14,224 bases of DNA from Sulfuricaulis sp049587675 (GTDB taxonomy: Bacteria; Pseudomonadota; Gammaproteobacteria; Acidiferrobacterales; Sulfurifustaceae). Positions within the stretch are counted from its first letter, which is position 1; each line of letters opens with the position of its first letter. The notes beneath the pieces were generated by a model, which did no database searches, was not told the DNA's origin, and was given only the letters and a program-made list of their open reading frames with translations. The position numbers and the translations under genes are program-made. This document shows, piece after piece, positions 6,702-13,083 of this stretch. The stretch spans positions 1 to 14,224 of the forward strand of contig NZ_JBAVEJ010000212.1 in assembly GCF_049587675.1 (NCBI RefSeq), given 5' to 3'.

Positions 6702-7984
6702 AAGCCATTAACCGACAGAAAGCCCGGACGCTTTCCGACTGGCTCGCGTGGATCGAGACGCTGCATCCGCGCACCATCGAGCTCGGGCTTGAGCGGGTGC
6801 ACGCGGTGCTCGACGCCATGGGACTGCGCCGTCCCGCGTTCGCCGCGATCACCATCACCGGCACCAACGGCAAGGGCTCGACCACGGTGATGTGTGAGAC
6901 CATCCTGCGCCACGCGGGATATCGGGTCGGCGCCTATACCTCGCCGCACCTGATCGTCTATAACGAACGGATTCGTATCGATGGCCGGAACGTTTCCGAT
7001 GATGACCTGTGTGCCGCCTTCGAACGAATCGAGGCCGCGCGCGGGACGGTGCCGCTGACCTATTTCGAATTCGGCACTATCGCCGCTTTCGATCTGTTTC
7101 AGGCCGCGAAAATCGATATTGCCGTGCTCGAAGTCGGCATGGGCGGGCGACTCGACGCGGTGAACGCCATCGACAGCGACGTATCGATCGTGACCGCCGT
7201 AGATATCGACCACACGGCCTGGCTGGGCCATACCCGCGAGGCCATCGGCCATGAGAAGGCCGGGATTTTACGGGCCGGCCGGCCGGCAATCTGCGGCGAC
7301 CCGAATCCGCCGGCGATTATCGCCGCCGAGGCGGCGCGCATCGGGTCGAAGCTGCTGCAATATAATCAAGATTTCTTTGTGGAGCGCTCCGGCACCGAAT
7401 GGACCTGGCGCTGCGGAGAGCGTCTGCGCGCCGGCCTGCCGTACCCCTCGTTGCGTGGCGATTACCAGTTGTTCAACGCGGCCTGTGCGCTTACGGCGCT
7501 GGATAGGCTTGTCGACCGTTTTCCGGTGACCCAGGCCGACGTGCGCGAAGGGCTGATTTCCGGTGTGATCCCGGGCCGGTTTCAGGTGCTGCCCGGCCGG
7601 CCGGTACGCGTGCTCGATGTGGCGCACAACGCGCAGGCGGCGCGCTCGCTGGCGGCGACGCTGAAGCAGCAGCGTATCGAAGGGCGAACGCTGGGCGTCA
7701 TCGGCATGCTCAAGGACAAGGACATCGTGTCGGTGATCGGTCCCCTGGCCGGCGTGGTGGATCGCTGGTATCCGGCGACGTTGCACACGCCGCGCGGCGC
7801 CACCGCGGTGCAGTTGATCGAATCGCTTGTCGCCGCCGGCGTGCCGGTATCGGCGCCGGGATACGAAGACGTGCATCAGGCCTATGCCGCGGCGCAGCGC
7901 GACGCGACCGAGGCCGACCGACTCGTCGTCTTTGGTTCCTTTCACACGGTCGGTGATATACTAGCCGGCCTCGGCAAGGCGTGA
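6698..7984 (+). CDS. folC: Bifunctional folylpolyglutamate/dihydrofolate synthase, probably a non-canonical start
   Basis: Adds glutamate to dihydropteroate and to reduced folates using ATP. The Mur-ligase-like ATP site TGTNGKGST is followed by AYTSPHL, the LTYFEFGT segment, LEVGMGGRLDAVN and DHTAWLG. The C-terminal domain has IPGRFQV, DVAHN and GMLKDKD. The start is a problem. The only ATG/GTG/TTG near the front is GTG 6797, which would remove the conserved segment LSDWLAWIETLHPRTIELGL encoded just upstream. No ATG, GTG or TTG exists in this frame between the stop at 6596-6598 and 6797. CTG 6698 overlaps the accD stop as CTGA, mirroring the ATGA junctions at trpF/trpB and trpA/accD. It gives 428 residues with the ATP-loop lysine at residue 59, almost exactly as in E. 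coli FolC. ATT 6707 is the alternative. The product is confident; the exact start is not. Confidence 0.9.
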   Translation: MKAINRQKARTLSDWLAWIETLHPRTIELGLERVHAVLDAMGLRRPAFAAITITGTNGKGSTTVMCETILRHAGYRVGAYTSPHLIVYNERIRIDGRNVSDDDLCAAFERIEAARGTVPLTYFEFGTIAAFDLFQAAKIDIAVLEVGMGGRLDAVNAIDSDVSIVTAVDIDHTAWLGHTREAIGHEKAGILRAGRPAICGDPNPPAIIAAEAARIGSKLLQYNQDFFVERSGTEWTWRCGERLRAGLPYPSLRGDYQLFNAACALTALDRLVDRFPVTQADVREGLISGVIPGRFQVLPGRPVRVLDVAHNAQAARSLAATLKQQRIEGRTLGVIGMLKDKDIVSVIGPLAGVVDRWYPATLHTPRGATAVQLIESLVAAGVPVSAPGYEDVHQAYAAAQRDATEADRLVVFGSFHTVGDILAGLGKA

Positions 7985-8571
7985 TGACCATGGCGGACAG
8001 AAACGAAGCCCGTCCCGATTTCAATCCCAAGCACCGTATCGTTGGCGCGATCATTCTGGTCGCGCTGGTGGTGATCTTCGTTCCCATGCTGCTCAATGAA
8101 AACGAGCCGCCACCGGAACTCAAGAGTGTTCGCGAAACACCGTCGCGCGGCGCCACCGAGACCAAGGTTATCGTGACACCGATCGCGGCCGAAGAAGCCA
8201 AACCTAGGCAGAATCCCGAAGCGGTGACGAAGACGGAAACAACGCCCGCGATTGCCGAAAGCGCCCCTCAGCCGGAAATGAAAATCGCGCCGGCGGAAAA
8301 ACCTGCGAAGGCTCCCGCCGTGGCGGACACGATCACGCAAGGCTGGGTGGTGCAGGTGGGCACGTTCTCCAACACTGACAATGCCAACCATCTGCGCGAC
8401 AAGCTCAAGAGCCACGGACATGCGGTGCATACGGAATCGGTTACGCTGGCGGGCAAGAAGGCGCTGCGGCTGCGCGTCGGACCGTTCAGCAACAAGGAAC
8501 TGGCGGTCAAGGCGCAGGCGCAGATTAACAAGGAATTGCACGTGCAGGGCGTGGTGCAGTCCTATCCGTGA
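7984..8571 (+). CDS. dedD: SPOR-domain cell division protein, DedD-like
   Basis: A bitopic inner-membrane protein. It has a short cytoplasmic N-terminus, one membrane segment near residues 18-38 (IVGAIILVALVVIF...), and a long Glu/Lys/Pro/Ala-rich periplasmic linker. The C-terminal SPOR domain begins around GWVVQVGTF near residue 120 and includes LRVGPFSN. SPOR domains bind glycan strands lacking stem peptides at the division septum. Position between folC and cvpA is the conserved place of dedD in gammaproteobacteria. The ATG at 7984 shares one base with the folC stop (TGATG); GTG 7981 and ATG 7990 are alternatives. The name rests on synteny plus architecture, as the linker is not conserved in sequence. 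Confidence 0.88.
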   Translation: MTMADRNEARPDFNPKHRIVGAIILVALVVIFVPMLLNENEPPPELKSVRETPSRGATETKVIVTPIAAEEAKPRQNPEAVTKTETTPAIAESAPQPEMKIAPAEKPAKAPAVADTITQGWVVQVGTFSNTDNANHLRDKLKSHGHAVHTESVTLAGKKALRLRVGPFSNKELAVKAQAQINKELHVQGVVQSYP

Positions 8572-8577
8572 CGGCTT

Positions 8578-9072
8578 ATGAATAGTTTCGATCTGATCAT
8601 CCTCGCGATCTTGCTGGTATTTACCGCGATCGGCGCATGGCGCGGCTTGGTGCGCGAGGTTATTACCGTATTGACCTGGGTGTTGTCGTGCCTGCTTGCC
8701 TGGCTGTTCGCAGGAACGTTTTCGGGGATTTTTAATGGAATGGTGGACGATCCGGCGCTGCGTCAGCTGCTGGCCTTCGTGCTGATTTTTATCGTGGTCT
8801 TTGTGCTCGGCATCGTGGCATCGTGGTTTATCCACAAACACCTGCCCGGCAAACGCGGTTTCCGCAATGCCAATATCGCGCTGGGCGGTGTGATCGGTGC
8901 GGCACGCGGCGCTGTGATCGTCATCGCGGTTTTCCTCGTCGCCGGATTGACGTCGATTCCGCAGCGCCCGTGGTGGCGCGAGGCGAGTTTCACGCCGTAT
9001 TTCGAGCGTGCCGCGGTGTACGTGGCCGGTTACATGCCGCACGATATTGCCCGGCATGTCCGCTACGGGTAG
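8578..9072 (+). CDS. cvpA: CvpA family membrane protein
   Basis: A 164-residue inner-membrane protein with about four hydrophobic segments: near residues 4-20, 28-48, 62-83 and 98-122. The N-terminal pattern FDLIILAILLVFTAIGAWRG with the following RE motif is typical of CvpA, named for its requirement in colicin V production; recent work in other species links it to envelope stress and bile resistance. Its molecular role is not settled. It begins six bases after the dedD stop and lies directly before purF, as in E. coli and Pseudomonas, where the two are cotranscribed. Confidence 0.93.
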   Translation: MNSFDLIILAILLVFTAIGAWRGLVREVITVLTWVLSCLLAWLFAGTFSGIFNGMVDDPALRQLLAFVLIFIVVFVLGIVASWFIHKHLPGKRGFRNANIALGGVIGAARGAVIVIAVFLVAGLTSIPQRPWWREASFTPYFERAAVYVAGYMPHDIARHVRYG

Positions 9073-9075
9073 AAT
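9047..9075 (+). promoter_or_regulatory. Possible internal promoter for purF
   Basis: TTGCCC at 9047-9052 and TAGAAT at 9070-9075 are separated by 17 bases and resemble a sigma-70 promoter (4 of 6 and 5 of 6 matches). It lies at the 3' end of cvpA, 31 bases before the purF ATG. It would allow separate expression of purF. No PurR-type operator was recognised. Based only on consensus match. Confidence 0.35.
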
Positions 9076-9105
9076 TACACTTTAAGCACTGGAGGTTCTC
9101 TCTGC

Positions 9106-10638
9106 ATGTGCGGCATTATCGGCATTCTCTCCCAAGCTCCGGTTAACCAGGCTATTTACGATGGCCTGCTGGTTCTGCAGCATCGCGGTCAGGATGCCGC
9201 GGGAATCCTCACCTGCGACGACAAGCGCATTCACCTGCGCAAGGACAACGGCCAGGTGCGCGACGTGTTCCAGGAGCGCCACATGCTCGGCCTCAAGGGC
9301 AATATGGGCATCGGCCACGTGCGCTATCCCACCGCCGGCTGCGATTCCCCGGCCGAGGCCCAGCCGTTTTATGTGAACTCTCCTTATGGCTTGGCGCTGG
9401 CGCATAACGGCAATCTCACGAATGCCGATCAACTGAAGGACGAGCTGTACCGCGAGGACCTGCGCCACATCAACACCGATTCCGACTCCGAGATTCTGCT
9501 CAATGTTTTCGCGCATGAACTGCAGGCAGTCGCCAAGCTGCGCCTCGCGCCGGATCACCTGTTCCGCGCCGTGTCCGCCGTGCACCGGCGCTGCCGCGGC
9601 GCCTACGCCGTCACTATGCTGGTGACGGGCTTCGGCATTCTCGCGTTCCGCGACCCGTACGGCATCCGCCCGCTGGTGTTCGGCAAGCGCGAAACCGAGC
9701 AGGGAACGGATTATATGTTCGCCTCGGAGTCCGTCGCGCTCGATGTCGTGGGTTTCTCTTACGTGCGCGACGTCGCGCCGGGCGAGTGCATCATGGTGGA
9801 CCTGAACGGCCAGGTGCACAGCCAGCAATGCGCCGAGAAGCCGATGCACTCGCCGTGCATCTTCGAATTCGTGTATTTCGCGCGTCCCGACTCGATGATG
9901 GACGGCATCTACGTGCACAAGACGCGGCTGCGCATGGGCGAGCGCCTGGCTAACAAGATCAAGCGCGTCTGGCCGGACATCGATATCGACGTCGTGATTC
10001 CGATCCCGGATACCTCGCGCACCGCGGCCTTGCAGATGGCCTATGAGCTCGACCTGCCGTACCGCGAGGGTTTCATCAAGAACCGTTACATCGGCCGCAC
10101 CTTCATCATGCCCGGCCAGGCCGAGCGCAAGAAGTCGGTGCGCCAGAAGCTGAACGCCATCGACGTCGAATTTCGGCGCAAGAACGTGCTGCTGGTGGAC
10201 GATTCCATCGTGCGCGGCACGACCTCCAAGCAGATCATCCAGATGGCGCGCGACGCCGGCGCCCGCAAGGTGTACTTCGCCTCGGCCGCACCGCCGGTGC
10301 GCTTTCCCAACGTGTACGGCATCGACATGCCGTCGCGCGATGAGTTGATCGGCAACGGCCGCACCGAAGACGAGATTGCGGCGGTCATCGGCGCCGACAA
10401 GCTCATCTATCAGGACCTCGACGATCTGATCGATGCCGCGCGCGAGGGCAATCCCAAGATCCAGAAGTTCGATTGTTCCTGCTTCAACGGTGAGTACATC
10501 ACCGGCGATGTGACCCGCGACTACCTCGACCGCATCGAGCGTCATCGCAACGATTCCGCCAAGACCAGCCGCAGTACCGGTGGGCAGGGGGGTGGTAACG
10601 ATCTCGTTACCGCGGAAGTGTTGAGCTTTCCAAGGTAA
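9106..10638 (+). CDS. purF: Amidophosphoribosyltransferase
   Basis: Catalyses the committed step of purine synthesis: PRPP plus glutamine gives phosphoribosylamine. The 510-residue protein begins MCGIIGI, so Cys2 becomes the N-terminal nucleophile of the Ntn glutaminase domain after Met removal. There is no propeptide, as in the E. coli type. The glutaminase motifs LQHRGQDAAGI and HNGNLTN follow, and the PRPP-binding loop VLLVDDSIVRGTTS lies near residues 361-374. There is no run of Fe-S-ligating cysteines typical of the Bacillus type. GGAGG at 9091-9095 is ten bases upstream of the ATG. A terminator follows at 10737-10760. Confidence 0.97.
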   Translation: MCGIIGILSQAPVNQAIYDGLLVLQHRGQDAAGILTCDDKRIHLRKDNGQVRDVFQERHMLGLKGNMGIGHVRYPTAGCDSPAEAQPFYVNSPYGLALAHNGNLTNADQLKDELYREDLRHINTDSDSEILLNVFAHELQAVAKLRLAPDHLFRAVSAVHRRCRGAYAVTMLVTGFGILAFRDPYGIRPLVFGKRETEQGTDYMFASESVALDVVGFSYVRDVAPGECIMVDLNGQVHSQQCAEKPMHSPCIFEFVYFARPDSMMDGIYVHKTRLRMGERLANKIKRVWPDIDIDVVIPIPDTSRTAALQMAYELDLPYREGFIKNRYIGRTFIMPGQAERKKSVRQKLNAIDVEFRRKNVLLVDDSIVRGTTSKQIIQMARDAGARKVYFASAAPPVRFPNVYGIDMPSRDELIGNGRTEDEIAAVIGADKLIYQDLDDLIDAAREGNPKIQKFDCSCFNGEYITGDVTRDYLDRIERHRNDSAKTSRSTGGQGGGNDLVTAEVLSFPR

Positions 10639-10656
10639 TCCCTTCTTCCTTCAGCC

Positions 10657-10685
10657 GTTCGCCCTGAGCCTGTCGAAGGGCGAAC
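10657..10685. repeat. Short palindromic repeat of the GTTCGCCCT...AGGGCGAAC type
   Basis: Arms 10657-10665 and 10677-10685 are perfect nine-base complements around GAGCCTGTCGA. From memory, this motif (CCTGAGCCTGTCGAAGGG and its complement) is a very common intergenic repeat in proteobacterial genomes. Its role here is unknown; lying 18 bases after the purF stop, it may stabilise the mRNA 3' end. Confidence 0.75.
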
Positions 10686-10700
10686 ACCTTGTTGGTTGTC

Positions 10701-10720
10701 ATCTCCGCGAAGGCGGAGAT
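10701..10720. repeat. Short palindromic repeat, ATCTCCGC/GCGGAGAT
   Basis: Eight-base arms 10701-10708 and 10713-10720 flank GAAG, and the element continues as CCAGGG. It resembles the TCATTCCCGCGAAGGCGGGAATCCAG-like intergenic repeat common in proteobacteria (recalled family), here with one compensated change in the stem. It is the second small repeat in the purF 3' region. Confidence 0.7.
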
Positions 10721-10736
10721 CCAGGGTTTGAATAAC

Positions 10737-10760
10737 AAAAGCCGCCTTCGGGCGGCTTTT
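10737..10760 (+). terminator. Intrinsic terminator downstream of purF
   Basis: AAAAGCCGCC at 10737-10746 and GGCGGCTTTT at 10751-10760 form a ten-pair stem closed by a TTCG tetraloop, with further T and A residues after it. The A-tract on the left arm makes it potentially bidirectional. It lies 98 bases after the purF stop and probably ends the truA-purF transcript. Confidence 0.9.
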
Positions 10761-10802
10761 TAATTTATGTTGTGTCGGCTTCGCCGACGATAAAAAGCTA
10801 AT

Positions 10803-11024
10803 TGCGGGTGGCTCCGCCCCTGCACCCCTGGGTCGCTTTTCTTTGCTTGCCCAAAGAAAAGCGACCAAAAGAAAGGGCACCCCGGAGCGCGCGACTGCTC
10901 CTCCGTTCCTCGCCTCACCGGGCGCTCGCCAACTCGCCGGGCGCACACTACGCGCCTCGGGCTCAAACACGGGCTCGCTTAAAAGCTCCCGGTGGGGCTG
11001 CGGTACTCGGCGCGCGCTACGGGG
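10803..11024 (-). repeat. Dispersed structured repeat, copy B (inverted relative to copy A)
   Basis: This copy reads on the minus strand and repeats the same blocks as copy A (1812-2145) in the same internal order. It contains a 15-bp hairpin, 10831-10845 with 10852-10866 (GGTCGCTTTTCTTTG / CAAAGAAAAGCGACC). It lacks the two extra hairpins of copy A. The hairpin end of both copies faces inward, towards the truA-purF block. No coding potential is convincing in either orientation; peptides such as FLLV...SKEK that appear in translation are by-products of the repeat. Together with the purF terminator and two small palindromes it fills most of the gene-free stretch 10639-11241. From 11025 to 11197 only a weak hairpin (11073-11091, ACCACA/TGTGGT) and an AT-rich patch are visible. 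Confidence 0.85.
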
Positions 11025-11197
11025 ATGGTTAGCAAAACCTTATCCGGGCTCTGCTTGACTTCAGGGGCTAGAACCACAAACATGATGTGGTGGCGTTGAT
11101 GTTTAAGCATCGCGAAAACTGACAGGGCGTAACATTAATCAATAATAAATTACCGCCTGCTGTTGGTCGCCCATACAGAGCATGGCACGGCGGTACG

Positions 11198-11203
11198 TAT
11201 AAT
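11198..11203 (+). promoter_or_regulatory. Consensus -10 element upstream of the antitoxin-like gene
   Basis: A perfect TATAAT lies 38 bases before the ATG at 11242. No good -35 hexamer occurs at 16-18 bases upstream, so the promoter call is tentative. A weak purine-rich GAGAGAAAG precedes the start codon. Confidence 0.4.
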
Positions 11204-11241
11204 CAGCGCACGGCGCGCAACGGCGCGAGAGAAAGACCGTC

Positions 11242-11505
11242 ATGAAACGTAAGAACCGTACTTCGTCGGACGATCTTCGCCGCGAATATACCTTTGATTA
11301 TTCCAAGGGAGTTCGTGGAAAATATTACCGTCGCTTCATGAAAGAAGGTTCCAATATCGTGAAGCTTGAACCCGATGTGGCCAAGGTGTTTCGCAACTCG
11401 GAGGCGGTCAATGACGCGCTGCGTTCGTTGTTGAAGGTGTCCGAGTCGGCTCAGCGGTATGCCGTCCGTGCCCGACGGACAGCGCGGAAGCGTCACGCAG
11501 CTTAG
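11242..11505 (+). CDS. Small basic protein, antitoxin-like, no toxin partner visible
   Basis: An 87-residue protein with an EYTFDYSKGVRGKYYRRF segment, then NIVKLEPDVAKVFRNSEAVNDALRSLL, and a C-terminal Arg/Lys/Ala-rich tail. From memory, proteins with the same YDFSKGVRGKY...VVLDPDVAKVFPDSESVNEALR pattern are widespread and are often annotated as antitoxin or hypothetical protein. The middle part resembles a ribbon-helix-helix-like strand plus helix (inference). No toxin gene lies beside it: upstream is repeat copy B and downstream is the metZ riboswitch. It is either an orphan or a stand-alone regulator. No signal peptide or membrane segment. The extra basic tail after about residue 70 may bind nucleic acid. 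Confidence 0.7.
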   Translation: MKRKNRTSSDDLRREYTFDYSKGVRGKYYRRFMKEGSNIVKLEPDVAKVFRNSEAVNDALRSLLKVSESAQRYAVRARRTARKRHAA

Positions 11506-11547
11506 GAATGACGAGCTTCGCCAGGTCCGGTACAACTTACATATACA

Positions 11548-11574
11548 TTGACAGACTGCGAATGACGTTATAGA
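11548..11574 (+). promoter_or_regulatory. Likely sigma-70 promoter of the metZ leader
   Basis: A perfect TTGACA at 11548-11553 is followed by TATAGA at 11569-11574 with a 15-base spacer, or TAGATT at 11571-11576 with a 17-base spacer. Transcription would start around 11580, immediately before the SAM-II aptamer, which is where the leader RNA should begin. Confidence 0.65.
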
Positions 11575-11584
11575 TTTCTATCTG

Positions 11585-11641
11585 ATAGGCGCCGATTTGA
11601 GCTTCAGCTTGCGGGCGCGATACAAATGCCGCTAAAGCGAG
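11585..11641 (+). promoter_or_regulatory. SAM-II riboswitch aptamer upstream of metZ
   Basis: The sequence matches the SAM-II (metA/metX leader) consensus: a P1 arm GCGCC at 11589-11593, then GATTTGAGC, then CTTGCGGGCGC with the P1 partner GGCGC at 11614-11618. The conserved 3' strand follows with GATACAAATG and the hallmark GCTAAA at 11631-11636. A pseudoknot pairing GCTT (11601-11604) with AAGC (11635-11638) is possible. SAM-II riboswitches bind S-adenosylmethionine and repress methionine synthesis genes; they are best known in alphaproteobacteria, usually before metA, metX or metZ. Position directly downstream of a promoter and upstream of metZ fits this. Recognition is by eye from remembered consensus. 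Confidence 0.85.
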
Positions 11642-11654
11642 AGTATCCCGCTCT

Positions 11655-11676
11655 AGCCGCATTCGCGGCTTTTTTT
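11655..11676 (+). terminator. Intrinsic terminator, expression platform of the metZ riboswitch
   Basis: AGCCGC (11655-11660), loop ATTC, GCGGCT (11665-11670), then a T-tract to 11676. It lies 14 bases after the aptamer and 111 bases before metZ, so it should stop leader transcripts. The GCCGC of its left arm is repeated inside the aptamer 3' strand at 11628-11632, which could pair with the right arm instead and form an antiterminator when SAM is absent (inference). Confidence 0.85.
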
Positions 11677-11787
11677 GTGCCCTACAGGGATGTAGTAATG
11701 TCGCGAAAGCGCATGGATGCGCGTAGCGACGAGTCCGCCGCTCTCCGCAAGCCTGCGCCGTAACCTTGAATTTGAGGAGCAGCAGGC

Positions 11788-12969
11788 ATGTCCGACGATA
11801 TCGACCAATGGGGCTTCGACACGCGCGCGGTGCGGGCGGGGCAGCATCGCACCAACGAGGGCGAGAATTCCGAGCCGATCTTTCTCACTTCCAGTTACGT
11901 GTTCAAAAACGCGGCGGAGGCGGCGGCGCGGTTTTCCGGCGCGGAGCCGGGGAACATCTATTCGCGTTTCACCAATCCCACCGTGCGCGCCTTCGAGGAA
12001 CGCCTGGCGGCACTGGAAGGCGGCGAGAAATGCGTCGCCACGGCCTCCGGCATGGTGGCGATTCTCTCGACCTGCCTCGCGCTGCTCAAGAGCGGCGATC
12101 ACATCGTTTCCTCGCGCAATATCTTCGGGGCCTCGGTGCTGCTGTTCAACAACTATCTGGTCAAGTTCGGGATCGAGACGAGCTACGTATCGCTCACGGA
12201 TTACGCCGCATGGGAAAAGGCGATCAAGCCGAACACGAGGCTGCTGTTCCTGGAAACTCCGTCCAATCCGCTGACCGAGATCGCCGATATCGCGCGGCTC
12301 GCGAAAATTGCGCACGCCAAAGGCTGCCTGCTGGTGGTGGACAACGTGTTCTGTACGCCGGTGTTGCAGCGGCCGTTGAAGCTCGGCGCCGATCTCGTTA
12401 TCCACTCCGCGACCAAGTATCTCGACGGCCAGGGCCGCTGCGTCGGCGGTGCCGTGATTGGCAACAAGGAACTCGTGGGCGAGAAGGTCTATGGCTTTAT
12501 GCGCACCTGCGGGCCTTCCCTGAGCCCGTTCAATGCCTGGGTGTTCCTCAAGGGGCTGGAGACGCTGAGCCTGCGCGTAAAGGCGCACAGCGCGAATGCG
12601 CTGGCACTGGCGCAATGGCTTGAAAAGCAGAAGCGCGTGAAGCGCGTTTACTATCCCGGCCTCGCTTCCCACCCGCAGCACGAACTGGCCAAAAAGCAGC
12701 AGTCCGGTTTCGGCGGTATCGTTTCGTTCGAGGTAGACGGCGGCAAGGACGCGGCCTGGAAGCTGATCGACAGCACGCGCGTGATTTCCATCACCGCGAA
12801 TCTGGGCGATACCAAATCCACCATCACCCATCCGGCCACGACTACGCACGGCCGCCTGACGCCTGAGCAGCGCGCCGAGGCTGGCATCAGCGACGGCCTG
12901 ATCCGGATTTCGGTGGGGCTGGAAGACCTGGAGGATATCAAGAAGGATCTCGCGCACGGCCTTTCATGA
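11788..12969 (+). CDS. metZ: O-succinylhomoserine sulfhydrylase
   Basis: A PLP-dependent enzyme of the Cys/Met metabolism family that makes homocysteine directly from O-succinylhomoserine and sulfide. The 393-residue protein has the N-terminal RAGQHRTNEGENSEPIFLTSS region typical of MetZ, the SRFTNPT loop, EGGEKCVATASGM, and LETPSNP. The PLP lysine is K210 in HSATKYLDGQG, and the C-terminal NLGDTKSTITHPATTTH motif is present. Closely related enzymes (cystathionine gamma-synthase, methionine gamma-lyase) are the alternatives, but the motif set and the purF-metZ neighbourhood favour MetZ. GAGGAG lies shortly upstream of the ATG. Expression is predicted to be controlled by the SAM-II riboswitch. 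A second, diverged copy of its last codons lies about 126 bases downstream. Confidence 0.95.
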   Translation: MSDDIDQWGFDTRAVRAGQHRTNEGENSEPIFLTSSYVFKNAAEAAARFSGAEPGNIYSRFTNPTVRAFEERLAALEGGEKCVATASGMVAILSTCLALLKSGDHIVSSRNIFGASVLLFNNYLVKFGIETSYVSLTDYAAWEKAIKPNTRLLFLETPSNPLTEIADIARLAKIAHAKGCLLVVDNVFCTPVLQRPLKLGADLVIHSATKYLDGQGRCVGGAVIGNKELVGEKVYGFMRTCGPSLSPFNAWVFLKGLETLSLRVKAHSANALALAQWLEKQKRVKRVYYPGLASHPQHELAKKQQSGFGGIVSFEVDGGKDAAWKLIDSTRVISITANLGDTKSTITHPATTTHGRLTPEQRAEAGISDGLIRISVGLEDLEDIKKDLAHGLS

Positions 12970-12972
12970 TGC
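12958..12972 (+). repeat. Direct repeat, first copy (metZ 3' end)
   Basis: GGCCTTTCATGATGC includes the last metZ codons and stop, and is repeated exactly at 13084-13098. The similarity extends upstream at codon level for about 18 more bases (26 of 33 bases in total), so this may be more than a target-site duplication. Confidence 0.85.
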
Positions 12973-12980
12973 AAGGGACG

Positions 12981-13047
12981 TAGGGTGGGCAATGCCCACC
13001 ATCGGACCGCAATCGGGCTACCTTCATGGTGGGCGATGCCCACCCCA
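12981..13047. repeat. MITE-like inverted repeat element
   Basis: Two self-complementary units, GGTGGGCAATGCCCACC (12984-13000) and GGTGGGCGATGCCCACC (13028-13044), lie head to head. The longer ends 12981-13002 and 13026-13047 are inverted repeats matching at 19 of 22 bases. From memory, GTAGGGTGGGCAATGCCCACC units are common small intergenic elements in many bacteria. There is no coding capacity; the element sits between metZ and lldE and could fold into a stable structure or cruciform. GGGAC (12975-12979) and GTCCC (13061-13065) may extend the inverted ends. Confidence 0.8.
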
Positions 13048-13083
13048 CTAATATTTGAAGGTCCCAAGGAAGACTTCACGCGA

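Noticed and set aside
6797..7984. folC starting at GTG 6797
   Set aside because: This would delete about 33 residues that match the conserved FolC N-terminus; the upstream non-canonical start explains the sequence better.
9082..10545. Long open frame of 487 codons on the minus strand
   Set aside because: It lies opposite purF, whose protein matches its family throughout. The minus-strand translation is His/Val/Asp-biased with no recognisable domain, as expected for the complement of a GC-rich gene.
10774..10788. GTCGGC-TTC-GCCGAC hairpin as a second terminator
   Set aside because: No T-tract follows on the plus strand, and on the minus strand the downstream bases are not T-rich enough.
10542..11058. 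Small open frames on both strands within and beside repeat copy B
   Set aside because: They translate the dispersed repeat and its hairpin (SKEK-type peptides), have no ribosome binding sites and match the known pattern of spurious calls.
12984..13044. The GGTGGGC palindromes as a CRISPR-like array
   Set aside because: Only two units are present and they are self-complementary and inverted, without regular spacers; a MITE-like element fits better.
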